Notes: generated from the sequence alone by a model not told the origin. 64,000 nucleotides of DNA from Comamonas serinivorans (GCF_002158865.1 NZ_CP021455.1:806001-870000), one strand, 5' to 3'. Shown: positions 55,313 to 64,000, counted from the stretch's first letter. Numbers and translations are program-made.

Positions 55313-57619
55313 ATGGCTGACTCTTCATTCATCCGCAGTCGCAAGCATTCCGCCCGTCACACCGCCTCGCCCTGGCTGGCCATGGCGGCCGTGGCCGTGA
55401 GCGCCACCGCGCACGCCCAAACCGCATCCACGCCGGCGCCGGCTCAACCCGCCCAGCCGGCGCAGTCGGCCACCTTGCCCACCGTCGAGGTCAAGGAGTC
55501 GGCCCCTGCGCCCTACAAGGCCGAGGGCCTGTCGTCGCCCAAGTTCACGCAACCGCTGGTCGACACGCCGCAGACCATCTCCGTCATCAAGGAAACGGTG
55601 ATGCAGGAGCAGAACGCCACCACGCTGCAGGAGGCGCTGCGCAACACCCCCGGCGTGACCGTGCTGCTGGGCGAGGGTGGCAACTCGAACACCAAGGACA
55701 ACATCTTCCTGCGCGGCTTCGACGCCACCGGCAGCATCTTCGTCGACGGCGTGCGTGACCTGGGCAGCCCGGTGCGCGACACCTTCAACCTGGAACAGAT
55801 CGAGGTCATCAAGGGCGCGTCGGGCTCGGAGTATGGGCGCGGCACGGCCTCGGGCACCGTCAACCTGACGACCAAGGTGCCGACCACGGTGGACGCCGCC
55901 GAGGCGCGCATCTCGGCCGGCTCGGCCGACACCAAGCGCGCCACGCTGGACCTCAACCGCGCGCTGAGCGACACCTCGGCCCTGCGCCTCAACGTGATGG
56001 GCCAGAACTCGGGCGTCGCCGGCCGCGACATGGTCAAGAACAAGGGCTATGGCCTGGCGCCATCGCTGGCCTTCGGCCTGGGCACGCCCACGCGCGTGTT
56101 TGCCGACCTGGTGCATGTGCGCTTCAACAACCGCCCCGATGGCGGCGTGCCAACCGTGGGCCTGTCGGGCTTTTACAACGCGGCCCTGGCCAATGCCGGG
56201 GTCACCAACATCCGGGCCGTGGACCCGTCGAACTACTACGGCAGCGCCAGCGACTACAGCAAGACCAAGGCGGACCAGCTCACGCTGCGCGTGGAGCACG
56301 ACCTGTCGCCCGACACCACGCTGCGCAACGTGACGCGCGCCGGCCGCAGCGGCATCGACCAGCTCATCACCGGCACCAGCGGCGTGGTCAGCGACACCGT
56401 GAACAGCGTGGTCGTGCCGCGCCTGGACCCGGCCACCTGGACGGCCACGCGCTCGCGCCAGCTGCGCTGGCAGGAAAACACCTTGATCACCAACCAGACC
56501 AACGTGACGACCAAGTTCGCCACGGGCTCGGTGAAGCACGCGCTCAGCGCGGGCGTGGAGCTGATCCACGAGAAGCAGACCACGCGTGGCCGTGCCGGTG
56601 CCGGCACCATGTCGCCGGCCGACCTGTACAACCCCAACGTGAACGACCCCATCACCGGCCGGGCGGTGGTTGACAGCGGCCAGGTGAGCCAGGGCAAGAC
56701 CAACACCGTGGCGGTGTACGCGTTCGACAGCCTGGAGTTTTCGCCGCAGTGGCAGCTGAATGCCGGCGTGCGCGTGGACCGTTACCGCACCACCAACGAC
56801 AACGTCACCGCGCCCGATGCCGATGGCCTGCAGACGCGCACCCACATCAAGGCCAGCGACACGCTGTTCAGCGGCAAGCTGGGCGTGGTCTACAAGCCGG
56901 CGACGAACGGCAGCGTGTATGCGTCGGTGTCGACCTCGCAACTGCCCCCGGGCGGCAGCAACTTCACGCTGAGCGCGGCCGAGGGCAACATCAACAACCC
57001 CAACATGGACCCCTCCAAGGCGACCAACGTCGAGCTGGGCACCAAGTGGGAGCTGATGGACAAGCGCCTGCTGGTGAGCGGCGCGCTGTTCCGCACCACC
57101 GTCAACAACGACCTGGGCACCGTGGACGCGGTGACCGGCGAGGTCACCCAGTACGGCAAGAAGCAGGTGCAAGGCATCGAGCTGAGCGCGGTCGGCCAGA
57201 TCACGCCGGCCTGGAACCTGAGCGCTGGCCTGGCCCGCATGACGACCAAGGTGAAGGAGGGCACGTCCGCGCAGACGGGCGCGGGCATCAACTGGTCGCC
57301 CAAGCTGACCTTCACGGCCTGGAGCACCTACCGCTTCGACAACGGCCTGACCGTGGGGGGCGGCGCGCGCTACGTGGACTCGGTGGTGCGCTCCATCAGC
57401 AACACGGCGCAGGCCGCCACGACCAACATGCTGAGCACGCCGGACTACTGGGTGTTCGACGCCTACCTGGGCTACCAGGTCAGCAAGAACGTCGACCTGC
57501 AGCTCAACGTCTACAACCTGGCGAACAAGAAGTATGTCGCCAGCTTGAACAACAACGGTGGGCGCTACATCCCCGGCCCCACGCGGTCGGTGCTGCTGAC
57601 CGCGAACGTGAAGTTCTGA
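55313..57619 (+). CDS. TonB-dependent siderophore receptor (Fiu/PiuA-like)
   Basis: A 768-residue outer-membrane receptor. Signal peptide (RHTASPWLAMAAVAVSATAH, cleavage after AHA), then a Pro/Ala spacer, the TonB box region LPTVEVKESAP, the plug domain (PQTISVIKETVMQEQNATTL, NTPGVTVLLGEGGNSNTKDN, FLRGFDATGSIFVDGVRDLG, EVIKGASGSEYGRGTASGTV) and a 22-strand barrel ending with a C-terminal aromatic residue (NVKF). The GEGG and EYGRGTASG motifs resemble the catecholate receptor Fiu/PiuA. Preceded by a Fur box and followed 14 bp later by its usual partner, a PiuC/YbiX oxygenase. Confidence 0.94.
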   Translation: MADSSFIRSRKHSARHTASPWLAMAAVAVSATAHAQTASTPAPAQPAQPAQSATLPTVEVKESAPAPYKAEGLSSPKFTQPLVDTPQTISVIKETVMQEQNATTLQEALRNTPGVTVLLGEGGNSNTKDNIFLRGFDATGSIFVDGVRDLGSPVRDTFNLEQIEVIKGASGSEYGRGTASGTVNLTTKVPTTVDAAEARISAGSADTKRATLDLNRALSDTSALRLNVMGQNSGVAGRDMVKNKGYGLAPSLAFGLGTPTRVFADLVHVRFNNRPDGGVPTVGLSGFYNAALANAGVTNIRAVDPSNYYGSASDYSKTKADQLTLRVEHDLSPDTTLRNVTRAGRSGIDQLITGTSGVVSDTVNSVVVPRLDPATWTATRSRQLRWQENTLITNQTNVTTKFATGSVKHALSAGVELIHEKQTTRGRAGAGTMSPADLYNPNVNDPITGRAVVDSGQVSQGKTNTVAVYAFDSLEFSPQWQLNAGVRVDRYRTTNDNVTAPDADGLQTRTHIKASDTLFSGKLGVVYKPATNGSVYASVSTSQLPPGGSNFTLSAAEGNINNPNMDPSKATNVELGTKWELMDKRLLVSGALFRTTVNNDLGTVDAVTGEVTQYGKKQVQGIELSAVGQITPAWNLSAGLARMTTKVKEGTSAQTGAGINWSPKLTFTAWSTYRFDNGLTVGGGARYVDSVVRSISNTAQAATTNMLSTPDYWVFDAYLGYQVSKNVDLQLNVYNLANKKYVASLNNNGGRYIPGPTRSVLLTANVKF

Positions 57620-57633
57620 CCGGAAAGGGCGAC

Positions 57634-58308
57634 ATGCTGTTGCACATCCCCCAGGTGCTCGGCACCGTTGCCCTGCAGGCCGTGCGCGAGCAGCTGGCGC
57701 AGGCGCCCTGGGCCGACGGCCTGGCCACCGTGGGCGCACTGGGGGCCACCGTCAAGCGCAACCACCAGGTGCCGGCCGACTCGCCCCAGGGCGAGGCGCT
57801 GGCGCGCGCGGTCGAGCAGGCCGTGCGGCAGCAGCCGCTGTTCGTCTCGGCCGCCTTGCCCCGCCACGTGCTGCCGCCGCTGTTCAACCGGTACGCAGGG
57901 GGCGAGACCTATGGCTTGCACGTGGACGGCGCCATCCGCCAGGCTGCTGGCCTGATGCTGCGCGCCGACCTGTCGTGCACCCTGTTCCTCAGCGATCCGG
58001 ACACCTATGAAGGCGGCGAGCTGGTGGTGGTCGACACCTACGGCACGCACGAGGTCAAGCTGCCGGCAGGCGACCTGGTGCTCTACCCGGCGAGCAGCCT
58101 GCACCAGGTGCTGCCGGTGACCCGGGGGGTGCGGCTGGCCTCGTTTTTCTGGGTGCAAAGCCTGGTGCGCGACGACGCCCGGCGCGCGATGCTGTTCGAG
58201 CTGGACCAGACCAACCAGAGCCTGTTGCGCAAACTGGGCAGCTGCGCCGAAACCCTGGCGTTGACCAATCAATACCACAACCTGCTGAGGATGTGGGCTG
58301 ATACATGA
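57634..58308 (+). CDS. PKHD-type Fe(II)/2-oxoglutarate-dependent hydroxylase (PiuC/YbiX)
   Basis: A 224-residue prolyl-4-hydroxylase-like oxygenase. The iron ligands are His96 and Asp98 (YGLHVDGAI) and His157 (SSLHQVLPV), with the 2-oxoglutarate-binding Arg167 in TRGVRLASFFW. The start MLLHIPQVL and QVPADSPQGEAL-type segment fit YbiX/PiuC, which is regularly linked with Fiu/PiuA receptors and is thought to modify the imported siderophore. Its gene lies 14 bp after the receptor stop, clearly co-transcribed. The last base of the stop codon is the first base of element copy 22. Confidence 0.93.
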   Translation: MLLHIPQVLGTVALQAVREQLAQAPWADGLATVGALGATVKRNHQVPADSPQGEALARAVEQAVRQQPLFVSAALPRHVLPPLFNRYAGGETYGLHVDGAIRQAAGLMLRADLSCTLFLSDPDTYEGGELVVVDTYGTHEVKLPAGDLVLYPASSLHQVLPVTRGVRLASFFWVQSLVRDDARRAMLFELDQTNQSLLRKLGSCAETLALTNQYHNLLRMWADT

Positions 58309-58359
58309 GGGTATGGTGCTGTCCCCGTTGTCTTAAAAACGGGAGCTGGCATATACCCA
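58308..58359. repeat. 52-bp GTAT/ATAC palindromic element, copy 22
   Basis: Ends AGGGTAT and ATACCCA with matched inner CGTT and AACG; it begins on the last base of the PiuC-like stop codon. With copy 21 it brackets the iron-uptake pair. Confidence 0.9.
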
Positions 58360-58577
58360 TCAAAAATCAGGTGAACCGAGGAGTGCGGGGCGAATGACCG
58401 CTTGCCGGCTTCCCCCAGGGCATGCCGCTGCCATGGTCGCAGTTGGCCGGTTTGCGCACAGAACGCCCGATGAGGCAAGAGCACCGCCACGTCAACCGGG
58501 TAATCCGGGAGATGTCGGCATCCGCGGGCCGAGCGTCTATCATGCCCGGTTTACCGCTTTTGGCCTCACCCCCACCC

Positions 58578-59387
58578 ATGCCTTCCGATCCGCACGATCT
58601 GGTTGTTCTGTCGGATGTCACCTTCGGCTACGACGAGCGCCCGGTGCTCCAGTCGCTGAACGTGCGCATCGCGCGGGGCCAAGTCACGGCCCTGATGGGC
58701 GCGTCCGGCGGCGGCAAGACCACGGTGCTGCGCCTGATCGGGGGCCAGCACAGGGCGCAGGCGGGCGAGGTGCGCTTCGATGGCCAGGACGTGGGGCAGA
58801 TGGGGGAAGCCCAGCTCTACGCCATGCGCCGCCGCATGGGCATGCTGTTCCAGTTCGGCGCGCTGTTCACCGACATGACGGTGTTCGACAACGTGGCCTT
58901 CCCGCTGCGCGAGCACCTGCAGCTGTCCGAGCCGCTGGTGCGCGACATCGTCCTGATGAAGCTCGGTGCGGTGGGGCTGCGCGGCGCCCGCGACCTGATG
59001 CCGGCGCAGATCTCGGGGGGCATGGCCCGCCGCGTGGCGCTGGCGCGGGCCATTGCGCTCGATCCGGAGCTGGTGATGTACGACGAGCCGTTCGCGGGTC
59101 TGGACCCGATTTCGCTCGGCATTTCGGCCCAGCTGATCCGCCAGCTCAACGATTCGCTGGGCCTGACCAGCGTGCTGGTGTCGCACGACGTGGATGAAAC
59201 CTTCCGCATCGCCGATCACGTGATCATCCTGGCGAATGGCGGCATCGCCGCGCAAGGCACGCCGGACGAGGTGCGCGCCAGCACCGATCCACTGGTGCAG
59301 CAGTTTGTGCACGCCCGCGCCGACGGGCCGGTGCGCTTCGAGTACCCCGGCCCCAGCATCGAGCAGGATTTCGGGGTGACGCCATGA
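58578..59387 (+). CDS. mlaF: Mla phospholipid transporter, ATPase
   Basis: ATP-binding subunit of the MlaFEDB complex, which moves phospholipids between inner and outer membrane to maintain outer-membrane asymmetry. Walker A is GASGGGKTT (residues ~42-50), the signature is QISGGMARRVALARA and Walker B is ELVMYDEPFAGLDP; VLVSHDVDETFRIADH gives the switch histidine. 269 residues, normal for MlaF. I start at 58578 (MPSDPHDLVVLSD). The stop overlaps the mlaE ATG by four bases. Confidence 0.95.
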   Translation: MPSDPHDLVVLSDVTFGYDERPVLQSLNVRIARGQVTALMGASGGGKTTVLRLIGGQHRAQAGEVRFDGQDVGQMGEAQLYAMRRRMGMLFQFGALFTDMTVFDNVAFPLREHLQLSEPLVRDIVLMKLGAVGLRGARDLMPAQISGGMARRVALARAIALDPELVMYDEPFAGLDPISLGISAQLIRQLNDSLGLTSVLVSHDVDETFRIADHVIILANGGIAAQGTPDEVRASTDPLVQQFVHARADGPVRFEYPGPSIEQDFGVTP

Positions 59388-60166
59388 GGTGGTGGCACCC
59401 ATCCGACCTGGGGTTCGCCACGCGCAGCCTGGTGGCCAACGTGGGCTATGGCACGCGCTTTTTCCTGCGCCTGCTGGGTTTGTTCGGCCCCAGCATGCGG
59501 CGCTTTGGCCTGGTGCGCGACCAAATCCATTTCCTGGGCAATTACTCGCTGGTCATCATCGCCGTGTCCGGCCTGTTCGTCGGCTTCGTGCTGGGCCTGC
59601 AGGGCTACAACATCTTGCAGCGCTACGGCTCGGCCGAGGCGGTGGGTCTGATGGTGGCCCTGAGCCTGCTGCGCGAGCTGGGGCCGGTGGTCACGGCGCT
59701 GCTGTTTGCCGGCCGGGCCGGCACCTCGCTGACGGCCGAGATCGGCCTGATGAAATCGGGCGAGCAATTCAGCGCCATGGAGATGATGGCCGTGGACCCG
59801 GTGCGGCGCATCATCGCGCCGCGTTTCTGGGCCGGTGTGATCGTGCTGCCGCTGCTCACGGCCGTGTTCAACGCCGTCGGCATCCTGGGGGGCTGGATCG
59901 TCAGCGTGCCCATGATCGGCGTCGATCCGGGCGCGTTCTGGAGCCAGATGCAGGGCGGGATCAGCGTGATCGACGACCTGGGCAACGGGGTGCTCAAGAG
60001 CCTGGCGTTCGGCGTCACCGTCAGTTTCGTGGCCCTGTTGCAGGGCTACCTGGCCAAGCCGACGGCCGAAGGGGTGGCCCGCGCCACCACCCGCACCGTG
60101 GTCATGGCCTCGCTGGCCGTGCTGGGCCTGGATTTTTTGCTCACCGCCTGGATGTTCAGCGTCTGA
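59384..60166 (+). CDS. mlaE: Mla phospholipid transporter, permease
   Basis: Inner-membrane permease of the Mla ABC transporter, 260 residues with about five to six hydrophobic segments. Diagnostic blocks are FLGNYSLVIIAVSGLFVGFV, LSLLRELGPVVTALLFAGRA, GTSLTAEIGLMKSGEQFSAM and VDPVRRIIAPRFWAGVIVLP, all typical of the MlaE family. It overlaps mlaF by ATGA and lies 16 bp before mlaD. Confidence 0.95.
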   Translation: MRWWHPSDLGFATRSLVANVGYGTRFFLRLLGLFGPSMRRFGLVRDQIHFLGNYSLVIIAVSGLFVGFVLGLQGYNILQRYGSAEAVGLMVALSLLRELGPVVTALLFAGRAGTSLTAEIGLMKSGEQFSAMEMMAVDPVRRIIAPRFWAGVIVLPLLTAVFNAVGILGGWIVSVPMIGVDPGAFWSQMQGGISVIDDLGNGVLKSLAFGVTVSFVALLQGYLAKPTAEGVARATTRTVVMASLAVLGLDFLLTAWMFSV

Positions 60167-60182
60167 GCCAAGGGAGAGTCAC

Positions 60183-60674
60183 ATGTCGCGTTCCAAAAAT
60201 GACATCTGGGTGGGGCTGTTCGTGATCATCGGCGCGCTGGCGCTGGTGTTCCTGGCCCTGCAATCGGCCAACCTGCTGAGCCTGAATTTCAACCAGACCT
60301 ACCGCGTGACGGCCAACTTCGACAACATCGGCGGCCTCAAGCCCAAGGCAGCGGTCAAGAGCGCGGGGGTGGTGGTGGGTCGCGTGGCCAGCATCGGCTT
60401 CGACGACGACAACTACCAGGCCAAGATCACGCTGGACCTGGAGCAGCGCTTTCGGTTCCCGTCCGACAGCTCGCTGCAGATCCTGACGAGCGGTTTGCTG
60501 GGCGAGCAGTACATCGGCGTCTCGCCCGGGTATGGCGAGACCATGCTCAAGGGCGGCGATAATGTGACCTCCACGCAATCTGCCGTGGTGCTGGAAAACC
60601 TCATCAGCCAGTTCCTCTACAGCCAAGCCGCCGAGCGCGGTGACAACAAGACCGGCACTGGCACCAAACCATGA
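60183..60674 (+). CDS. mlaD: Mla periplasmic MCE-domain subunit
   Basis: A 163-residue inner-membrane-anchored protein: one N-terminal helix (DIWVGLFVIIGALALVFLAL, about residues 6-27), then an MCE domain (YRVTANFDNIGGLKPKAAVK, GVVVGRVASIGFDDDNYQAK, LQILTSGLLGEQYIGVSPGY). MlaD forms a hexameric ring through which lipids pass. The start follows GGGAGAG. The last four bases overlap mlaA. Confidence 0.94.
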   Translation: MSRSKNDIWVGLFVIIGALALVFLALQSANLLSLNFNQTYRVTANFDNIGGLKPKAAVKSAGVVVGRVASIGFDDDNYQAKITLDLEQRFRFPSDSSLQILTSGLLGEQYIGVSPGYGETMLKGGDNVTSTQSAVVLENLISQFLYSQAAERGDNKTGTGTKP

Positions 60675-61444
60675 ACGACAAGCCCTCACACGCCCCCCAC
60701 GTGCGTGCCCTCTCGGCCTTGCTGGCTGCCGGTGCCCTGAGCCTGGCCGCGGGTTGTGCCAGCGTGCCGCCCCACAGCACGCCCGATCCGCGCGACCCGT
60801 TCGAGTCCTACAACCGGGGCATGACCCGGTTCAACGACGCGGTCGACGACGCGGTGCTCAAGCCCGTGGCCACGGGCTACAAGGCGGTGGTGCCATCGTT
60901 CATCCGCACCGGCGTGGGCAACTTCTTTGCCAACCTGGGCGATGCCTGGTCCATGGTCAACAACGCCTTGCAGGGCAAGGGCGAGCACTTCGGCGATTCC
61001 ATGGGGCGGGTCATGGTGAACAGCTTCATCGGCATCGGTGGCCTGTTCGACGTGGCCACCGAGGCCGGCATCCCGCGTCACCGCGAGGATTTCGGCCAGA
61101 CCCTGGCGGTCTGGGGCGTGCCGTCGGGCCCATACCTGGTGCTGCCGCTGCTGGGCAGCTCCACCGTGCGCGATACCGCCGCCTTGCCGGTGGACTCCAA
61201 GGGCAACCCCTGGCGTTACGTGCACGACGTGCGCTGGCGCAATTCCGGCACGGCCCTGTTCCTCGTCGACACGCGCTCGCGCTTCCTCGATGCCGGCGAC
61301 CTGATCAACGACGCTGCGCTGGACCCCTACACGTTCAAGCGGGATTTTTACCTGCAAAAGCGCAACAGCGACATCTACGATGGCTATCCGCCCGACAGCG
61401 GCGAGCGCTACGACTTGCCCGAGGGCGACACGTCGGCGCCCTGA
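60671..61444 (+). CDS. mlaA: Outer-membrane lipoprotein MlaA (VacJ)
   Basis: Outer-membrane lipoprotein that extracts misplaced phospholipids from the outer leaflet. The 257-residue protein has a lipoprotein signal (ALLAAGALSLAAG followed by Cys29), then DPRDPFESYNRGMTRFNDAV, RTGVGNFFANLGDAWSMVNN and GGLFDVATEAGIPRHREDFG with GVPSGPYLVLPLLGSSTVRD, all family hallmarks. Being inside the operon, as in many betaproteobacteria, is unlike E. coli, where mlaA lies elsewhere. mlaC follows after 112 bp. Confidence 0.95.
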   Translation: MNDKPSHAPHVRALSALLAAGALSLAAGCASVPPHSTPDPRDPFESYNRGMTRFNDAVDDAVLKPVATGYKAVVPSFIRTGVGNFFANLGDAWSMVNNALQGKGEHFGDSMGRVMVNSFIGIGGLFDVATEAGIPRHREDFGQTLAVWGVPSGPYLVLPLLGSSTVRDTAALPVDSKGNPWRYVHDVRWRNSGTALFLVDTRSRFLDAGDLINDAALDPYTFKRDFYLQKRNSDIYDGYPPDSGERYDLPEGDTSAP

Positions 61445-61556
61445 CGGTTTTTGCCAGCGTTTGCAAAGCGTTACGTGAACTTTGTCGCGTGGCCGGCCGT
61501 CTGAGCCTTGCCGCACCGATGCGGCCATTCTGAGAGATTTCGGAGGATTTCAAGCC

Positions 61557-62186
61557 ATGTTTCGTCGTACCTTGATTCGTGCAGTGCCCACGGTGATGCT
61601 GGGCGCTGCCCTCGCGCTGCCGGGCGTGAGCTGGGCCGATGAAGCGCCCAACACCTTCATCGAGAAGGTCACCAACCAGGTGCTCGACACAATCCGCAAC
61701 GACCCCGCCATCAAGTCGGGCCAGTTCGCACCCGTCATGGCCGCCGTCGACCGCATCGTGCTGCCCAACGTCAACTTCAAGCGCATGACGGCCTCGGCCA
61801 CGGGTCCGGGCTGGCGCAAGGCCACGCCGCAGCAACAGCAACAGCTGCAGACCGAATTCAAGACCCTGCTGGTGCGCACCTACGCGGGCGCGCTGAAGTC
61901 GGTCAGCAACGAGACCGTCGAGGTGCTGCCCCTGCGCAACGCCACCGGCAACGAGGTGCTGGTGCGCAGCCTGGTGCGCGGCAAGGGCGATCCCATCCAG
62001 CTGGACTACCGCCTGGAGAAAACCCCCGGCAAAGGCCAGGGTTGGCAGGTCTACGACGTCAACATCATGGGCGTCTGGATGGTCGAAAGCTACCGCAACC
62101 AGTTTGCGCAAGCCATCAACGCCGGCGGCGTGGACGGCCTGATCAAGCAGCTGCAGGACCGCAACCAGGCCAACGCCGCGCGCTGA
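61557..62186 (+). CDS. mlaC: Mla periplasmic phospholipid carrier
   Basis: Soluble periplasmic carrier shuttling phospholipids between MlaA and MlaFEDB. 209 residues with a signal peptide (RAVPTVMLGAALALPGVSWA, cleavage after SWA), then PNTFIEKVTNQVLDTIRNDP, VDRIVLPNVNFKRMTASATG, FKTLLVRTYAGALKSVSNET and the closing GVWMVESYRNQFAQAINAGG. The glutamine run QQQQQLQ (about residues 99-105) is a minor feature. GGAGG precedes the ATG. mlaB follows. Confidence 0.95.
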   Translation: MFRRTLIRAVPTVMLGAALALPGVSWADEAPNTFIEKVTNQVLDTIRNDPAIKSGQFAPVMAAVDRIVLPNVNFKRMTASATGPGWRKATPQQQQQLQTEFKTLLVRTYAGALKSVSNETVEVLPLRNATGNEVLVRSLVRGKGDPIQLDYRLEKTPGKGQGWQVYDVNIMGVWMVESYRNQFAQAINAGGVDGLIKQLQDRNQANAAR

Positions 62187-62212
62187 GCCAGCGCGTCGTC
62201 ACCCCAACTGCC

Positions 62213-62521
62213 ATGCTGGTCCTGCCGCAGATGCTCAAGCACGAACAGGCCACGGCCTGTCTGGCCATGTTGACCCAGGCCATGCGGCAGGAGCCGCCCG
62301 AGGTCGTGGTCGACTGCGGCGCGCTCACGCAGTTCGACTCGTCGGCCTTGGCCGTGTTGCTGGAGCTGCGCCGCGCCTGCCTGCACGATCAAAAAACGCT
62401 GACGCTGCAGGCCTGCCCCGAGCGGCTGTCCACCCTGGCGCGGGTCTATGGCGTGCTCGACCTGTTCGCGCCGGTCTCTGGCGATGCACCGGCGCCTCAG
62501 GATGCCGCGACGCTGGCCTGA
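62213..62521 (+). CDS. mlaB: STAS domain protein MlaB
   Basis: A 102-residue cytoplasmic STAS protein that binds the MlaF ATPase and stimulates the complex. It has the pattern VVVDCGALTQFDSSALAVLL with the DSSAL loop, then LHDQKTLTLQACPERLSTLA and YGVLDLFAP. The start may be the ATG at 62213, close after the mlaC stop (26 bp), though no strong ribosome binding site is visible. It completes the mlaFEDACB operon. Confidence 0.9.
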   Translation: MLVLPQMLKHEQATACLAMLTQAMRQEPPEVVVDCGALTQFDSSALAVLLELRRACLHDQKTLTLQACPERLSTLARVYGVLDLFAPVSGDAPAPQDAATLA

Positions 62522-63042
62522 ACCTGAATCCGGTCGTTGATCTGGTTGGGTATGGCCTTGGTGCTTACAAAAAATCATCGGGGAGTTGGACATACTCCAG
62601 ATGAAAGCCCGCAAAATGGCGCCATCCTGCGCTGTGTTCTCCCCTCGCTGCCTGCGGTTGCCAACAAAGGGGTCGGCCTTCTGTCCGGCTGACCAACACG
62701 GCGCGCATGGTCAGCATCCGCTGTTCATCCACACCGCTGCGGCGTCTGCCAGTCAGTTCGGGTCTTTGCATGGCTCGGCCGCGGCTGCCGGTCATCTCGC
62801 GTTGTGCCGCGCCGCTCAGTGGCGTCGCGTTCCGGTGTTCCCGGGGCGATGACCCGCAGTGCAGCCGCGCAGAGGATGGCGCGGCGGTGAACGGGGCAGG
62901 GCGGCGGGGCCGACGACTACAATGACCGGTTGCCCTGGCGCTCTGGCTGGGGTGCAGGACGGCATGTGCAAATCCGTGCGTCACCGGCGCCGGGCGCAGA
63001 CCCGTGCCAGGCGAAGCACAGCCGTCCCAACGCGAACAACCC
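62522..63042. other. Intergenic region between mlaB and ABC ATPase gene
   Basis: About 520 bp holding 52-bp element copy 23 near mlaB. The remaining ~440 bp have no recognised gene or RNA. Confidence 0.45.
62547..62598. repeat. 52-bp GTAT/ATAC palindromic element, copy 23
   Basis: Ends TGGGTAT and ATACTCC. The right inner core is ATCG but the left reads TTAC, so it is partly decayed. It lies 25 bp after the mlaB stop. Confidence 0.75.
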
Positions 63043-64000
63043 ATGACCTCTGCCATTTCTTTCCAGTCGGTCAGCAAGCTGTATTCCGTCAAACAAGGCG
63101 GTGAGCGGCGTGACTTCAAGGCGCTGGATGCGGTGAGCTTCGACATCGCACAAGGCGAATTTTTTGGCCTGCTGGGCCCCAACGGCGCCGGCAAGACCAC
63201 GCTCATCTCCATCCTGGCGGGGTTGAACCGCGCCAGCGGCGGCCGCGTGCTGGTGCATGGGCACGACGTGCAGGCCGACTACGGCAACGCGCGCCGCCAC
63301 CTGGGCGTGGTGCCGCAAGAGCTGGTCTTCGACCCCTTCTTCAGCGTGCGCGAGGCCCTGCGCTTTCAGTCCGGCTACTTCGGCATCGCGAACAACGACG
63401 ACTGGATCGACGAGCTGCTGGACAACCTCGGCCTGGCCGACAAGGCGAACAACAACATGCGCCAGCTCTCGGGCGGCATGAAGCGCCGTGTGCTGGTGGG
63501 CCTGGCGCTGGTGCACAAACCGCCGGTCATCGTGCTGGACGAACCCACGGCCGGTGTGGACGTCGAGCTGCGCCAGACCTTGTGGCAGTTCATCGCCAAG
63601 CTCAACCAGCAGGGCCACACGGTGCTGCTGACCACGCACTACCTCGAAGAGGCCGAGGCGCTGTGCACGCGCCTGGCCATGCTCAAGCGCGGGCAGATCG
63701 TGGCGCTGGCCAGCACCTCCGAGCTGCTGCACGAGGCCTCGAGCAACGTGCTGCGCTTCAAGCTCGATGGCGCCCTGCCGCCGTCGCTGGCGCAACGCGC
63801 GCGCGTCACCGGCCGCATCGTGCAGATCGCGGCCAGCAGTGCCGAAGAGATCGAGCTGGTGCTGGCGCAAACGCGCCAGGCGGGCCTGCGTCCCGAGGAT
63901 GTGGAGATCCGCAAGGCCGACCTGGAAGACGTGTTCCTGCAGGTCATGTCTGGCAGTGCGGCCAGTATGCCCGGTTCCGCGTTCGGTGATGAACGCAAGC
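63043..64000 (+). CDS. ABC transporter ATPase (YadG-like), cut by window end
   Basis: The first 319 residues of an ABC exporter ATPase. Walker A is LLGPNGAGKTTLISILAGLN, the signature MRQLSGGMKRRVLVGLALVH, Walker B PPVIVLDEPTAGVDVELRQT, and the switch TTHYLEEAEALCTRLAMLKR. It fits YadG-type ATPases of the multidrug/polysaccharide type, and a yadH-like permease gene commonly follows in this genomic position after the mla operon. The reading frame is still open at the right edge, so the C-terminus is not seen; its extent (already long for a ~310-residue family) suggests a near end. Confidence 0.93.
   Translation, partial: MTSAISFQSVSKLYSVKQGGERRDFKALDAVSFDIAQGEFFGLLGPNGAGKTTLISILAGLNRASGGRVLVHGHDVQADYGNARRHLGVVPQELVFDPFFSVREALRFQSGYFGIANNDDWIDELLDNLGLADKANNNMRQLSGGMKRRVLVGLALVHKPPVIVLDEPTAGVDVELRQTLWQFIAKLNQQGHTVLLTTHYLEEAEALCTRLAMLKRGQIVALASTSELLHEASSNVLRFKLDGALPPSLAQRARVTGRIVQIAASSAEEIELVLAQTRQAGLRPEDVEIRKADLEDVFLQVMSGSAASMPGSAFGDERK

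Overview
This looks like a chromosomal segment of a high-GC betaproteobacterium of the order Burkholderiales, most likely family Comamonadaceae. The basis is the order lepA-lepB-DUF4845-rnc-era-recO-pdxJ, the gltBD and mlaFEDACB blocks lying close together and followed by a YadG-type ABC ATPase, a Bug-type solute receptor, DUF2848 and amidase catabolic genes, and the protein sequences themselves. No phage, plasmid or CRISPR locus was seen. I made these assignments by reading motifs, without database searches.

Layout. 1-5507: housekeeping run lepA (C-terminal part), lepB, DUF4845, rnc, era, recO, pdxJ. 5569-8093: tRNA-Arg(ACG) with a terminator, a FolK with an unusual ~200-residue N-terminal extension, an amidase remnant and slyD. 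8303-18854: amino-acid and acyl-CoA metabolism (serine/threonine dehydratase-like enzyme, PhzF-like epimerase, two fold-type I aminotransferase-like proteins of which one is a MocR regulator divergent from an EamA exporter, an M20 carboxypeptidase, an enoyl-CoA hydratase family hydrolase, a MaoC hydratase). 19374-22971: rsmI, yraN, SIS protein, BON lipoprotein. 23357-33311: a catabolic-looking region (amidohydrolase, Bug receptor, hydroxyacid dehydrogenase, MFS transporter, DUF2848, amidase, LysR) with the RNase P RNA gene inside it. 33473-46577: cysteine synthase, DUF2789, S9 peptidase, DUF4240, NrtR-like NUDIX protein, COG3146 acyltransferase, a zinc-ribbon protein, thioesterase plus enoyl-CoA hydratase, SDR and an ankyrin protein. 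47072-54505: a REP-associated tyrosine transposase (RAYT)-like protein, then gltB and gltD. 55313-58308: Fur-box-preceded siderophore receptor and its PiuC/YbiX partner. 58578-62521: the Mla phospholipid transport operon. 63043-end: ABC ATPase, cut by the window edge.

The main unexplained structure is a family of short imperfect palindromes. I found 23 copies, every one exactly 52 bp long, built as outer GTAT (positions 4-7) and ATAC (46-49) plus an inner CGWT (19-22) and AWCG (31-34), with the arms between them variable but often self-complementary. They sit mainly at gene 3' ends (7 of 9 convergent gaps, 2 of 8 divergent gaps). In some places they supply coding sequence: the recO start and the C-termini of a LysR regulator, a COG3146 acyltransferase and possibly an EamA transporter. 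Three copies carry a 7- or 8-bp tandem repeat on their ATACTGC side. One copy lies 7 bp after the stop codon of the RAYT-like gene, whose HUH motif is degenerate. A REP/RAYT-like system is my favoured reading, but that link is inference.
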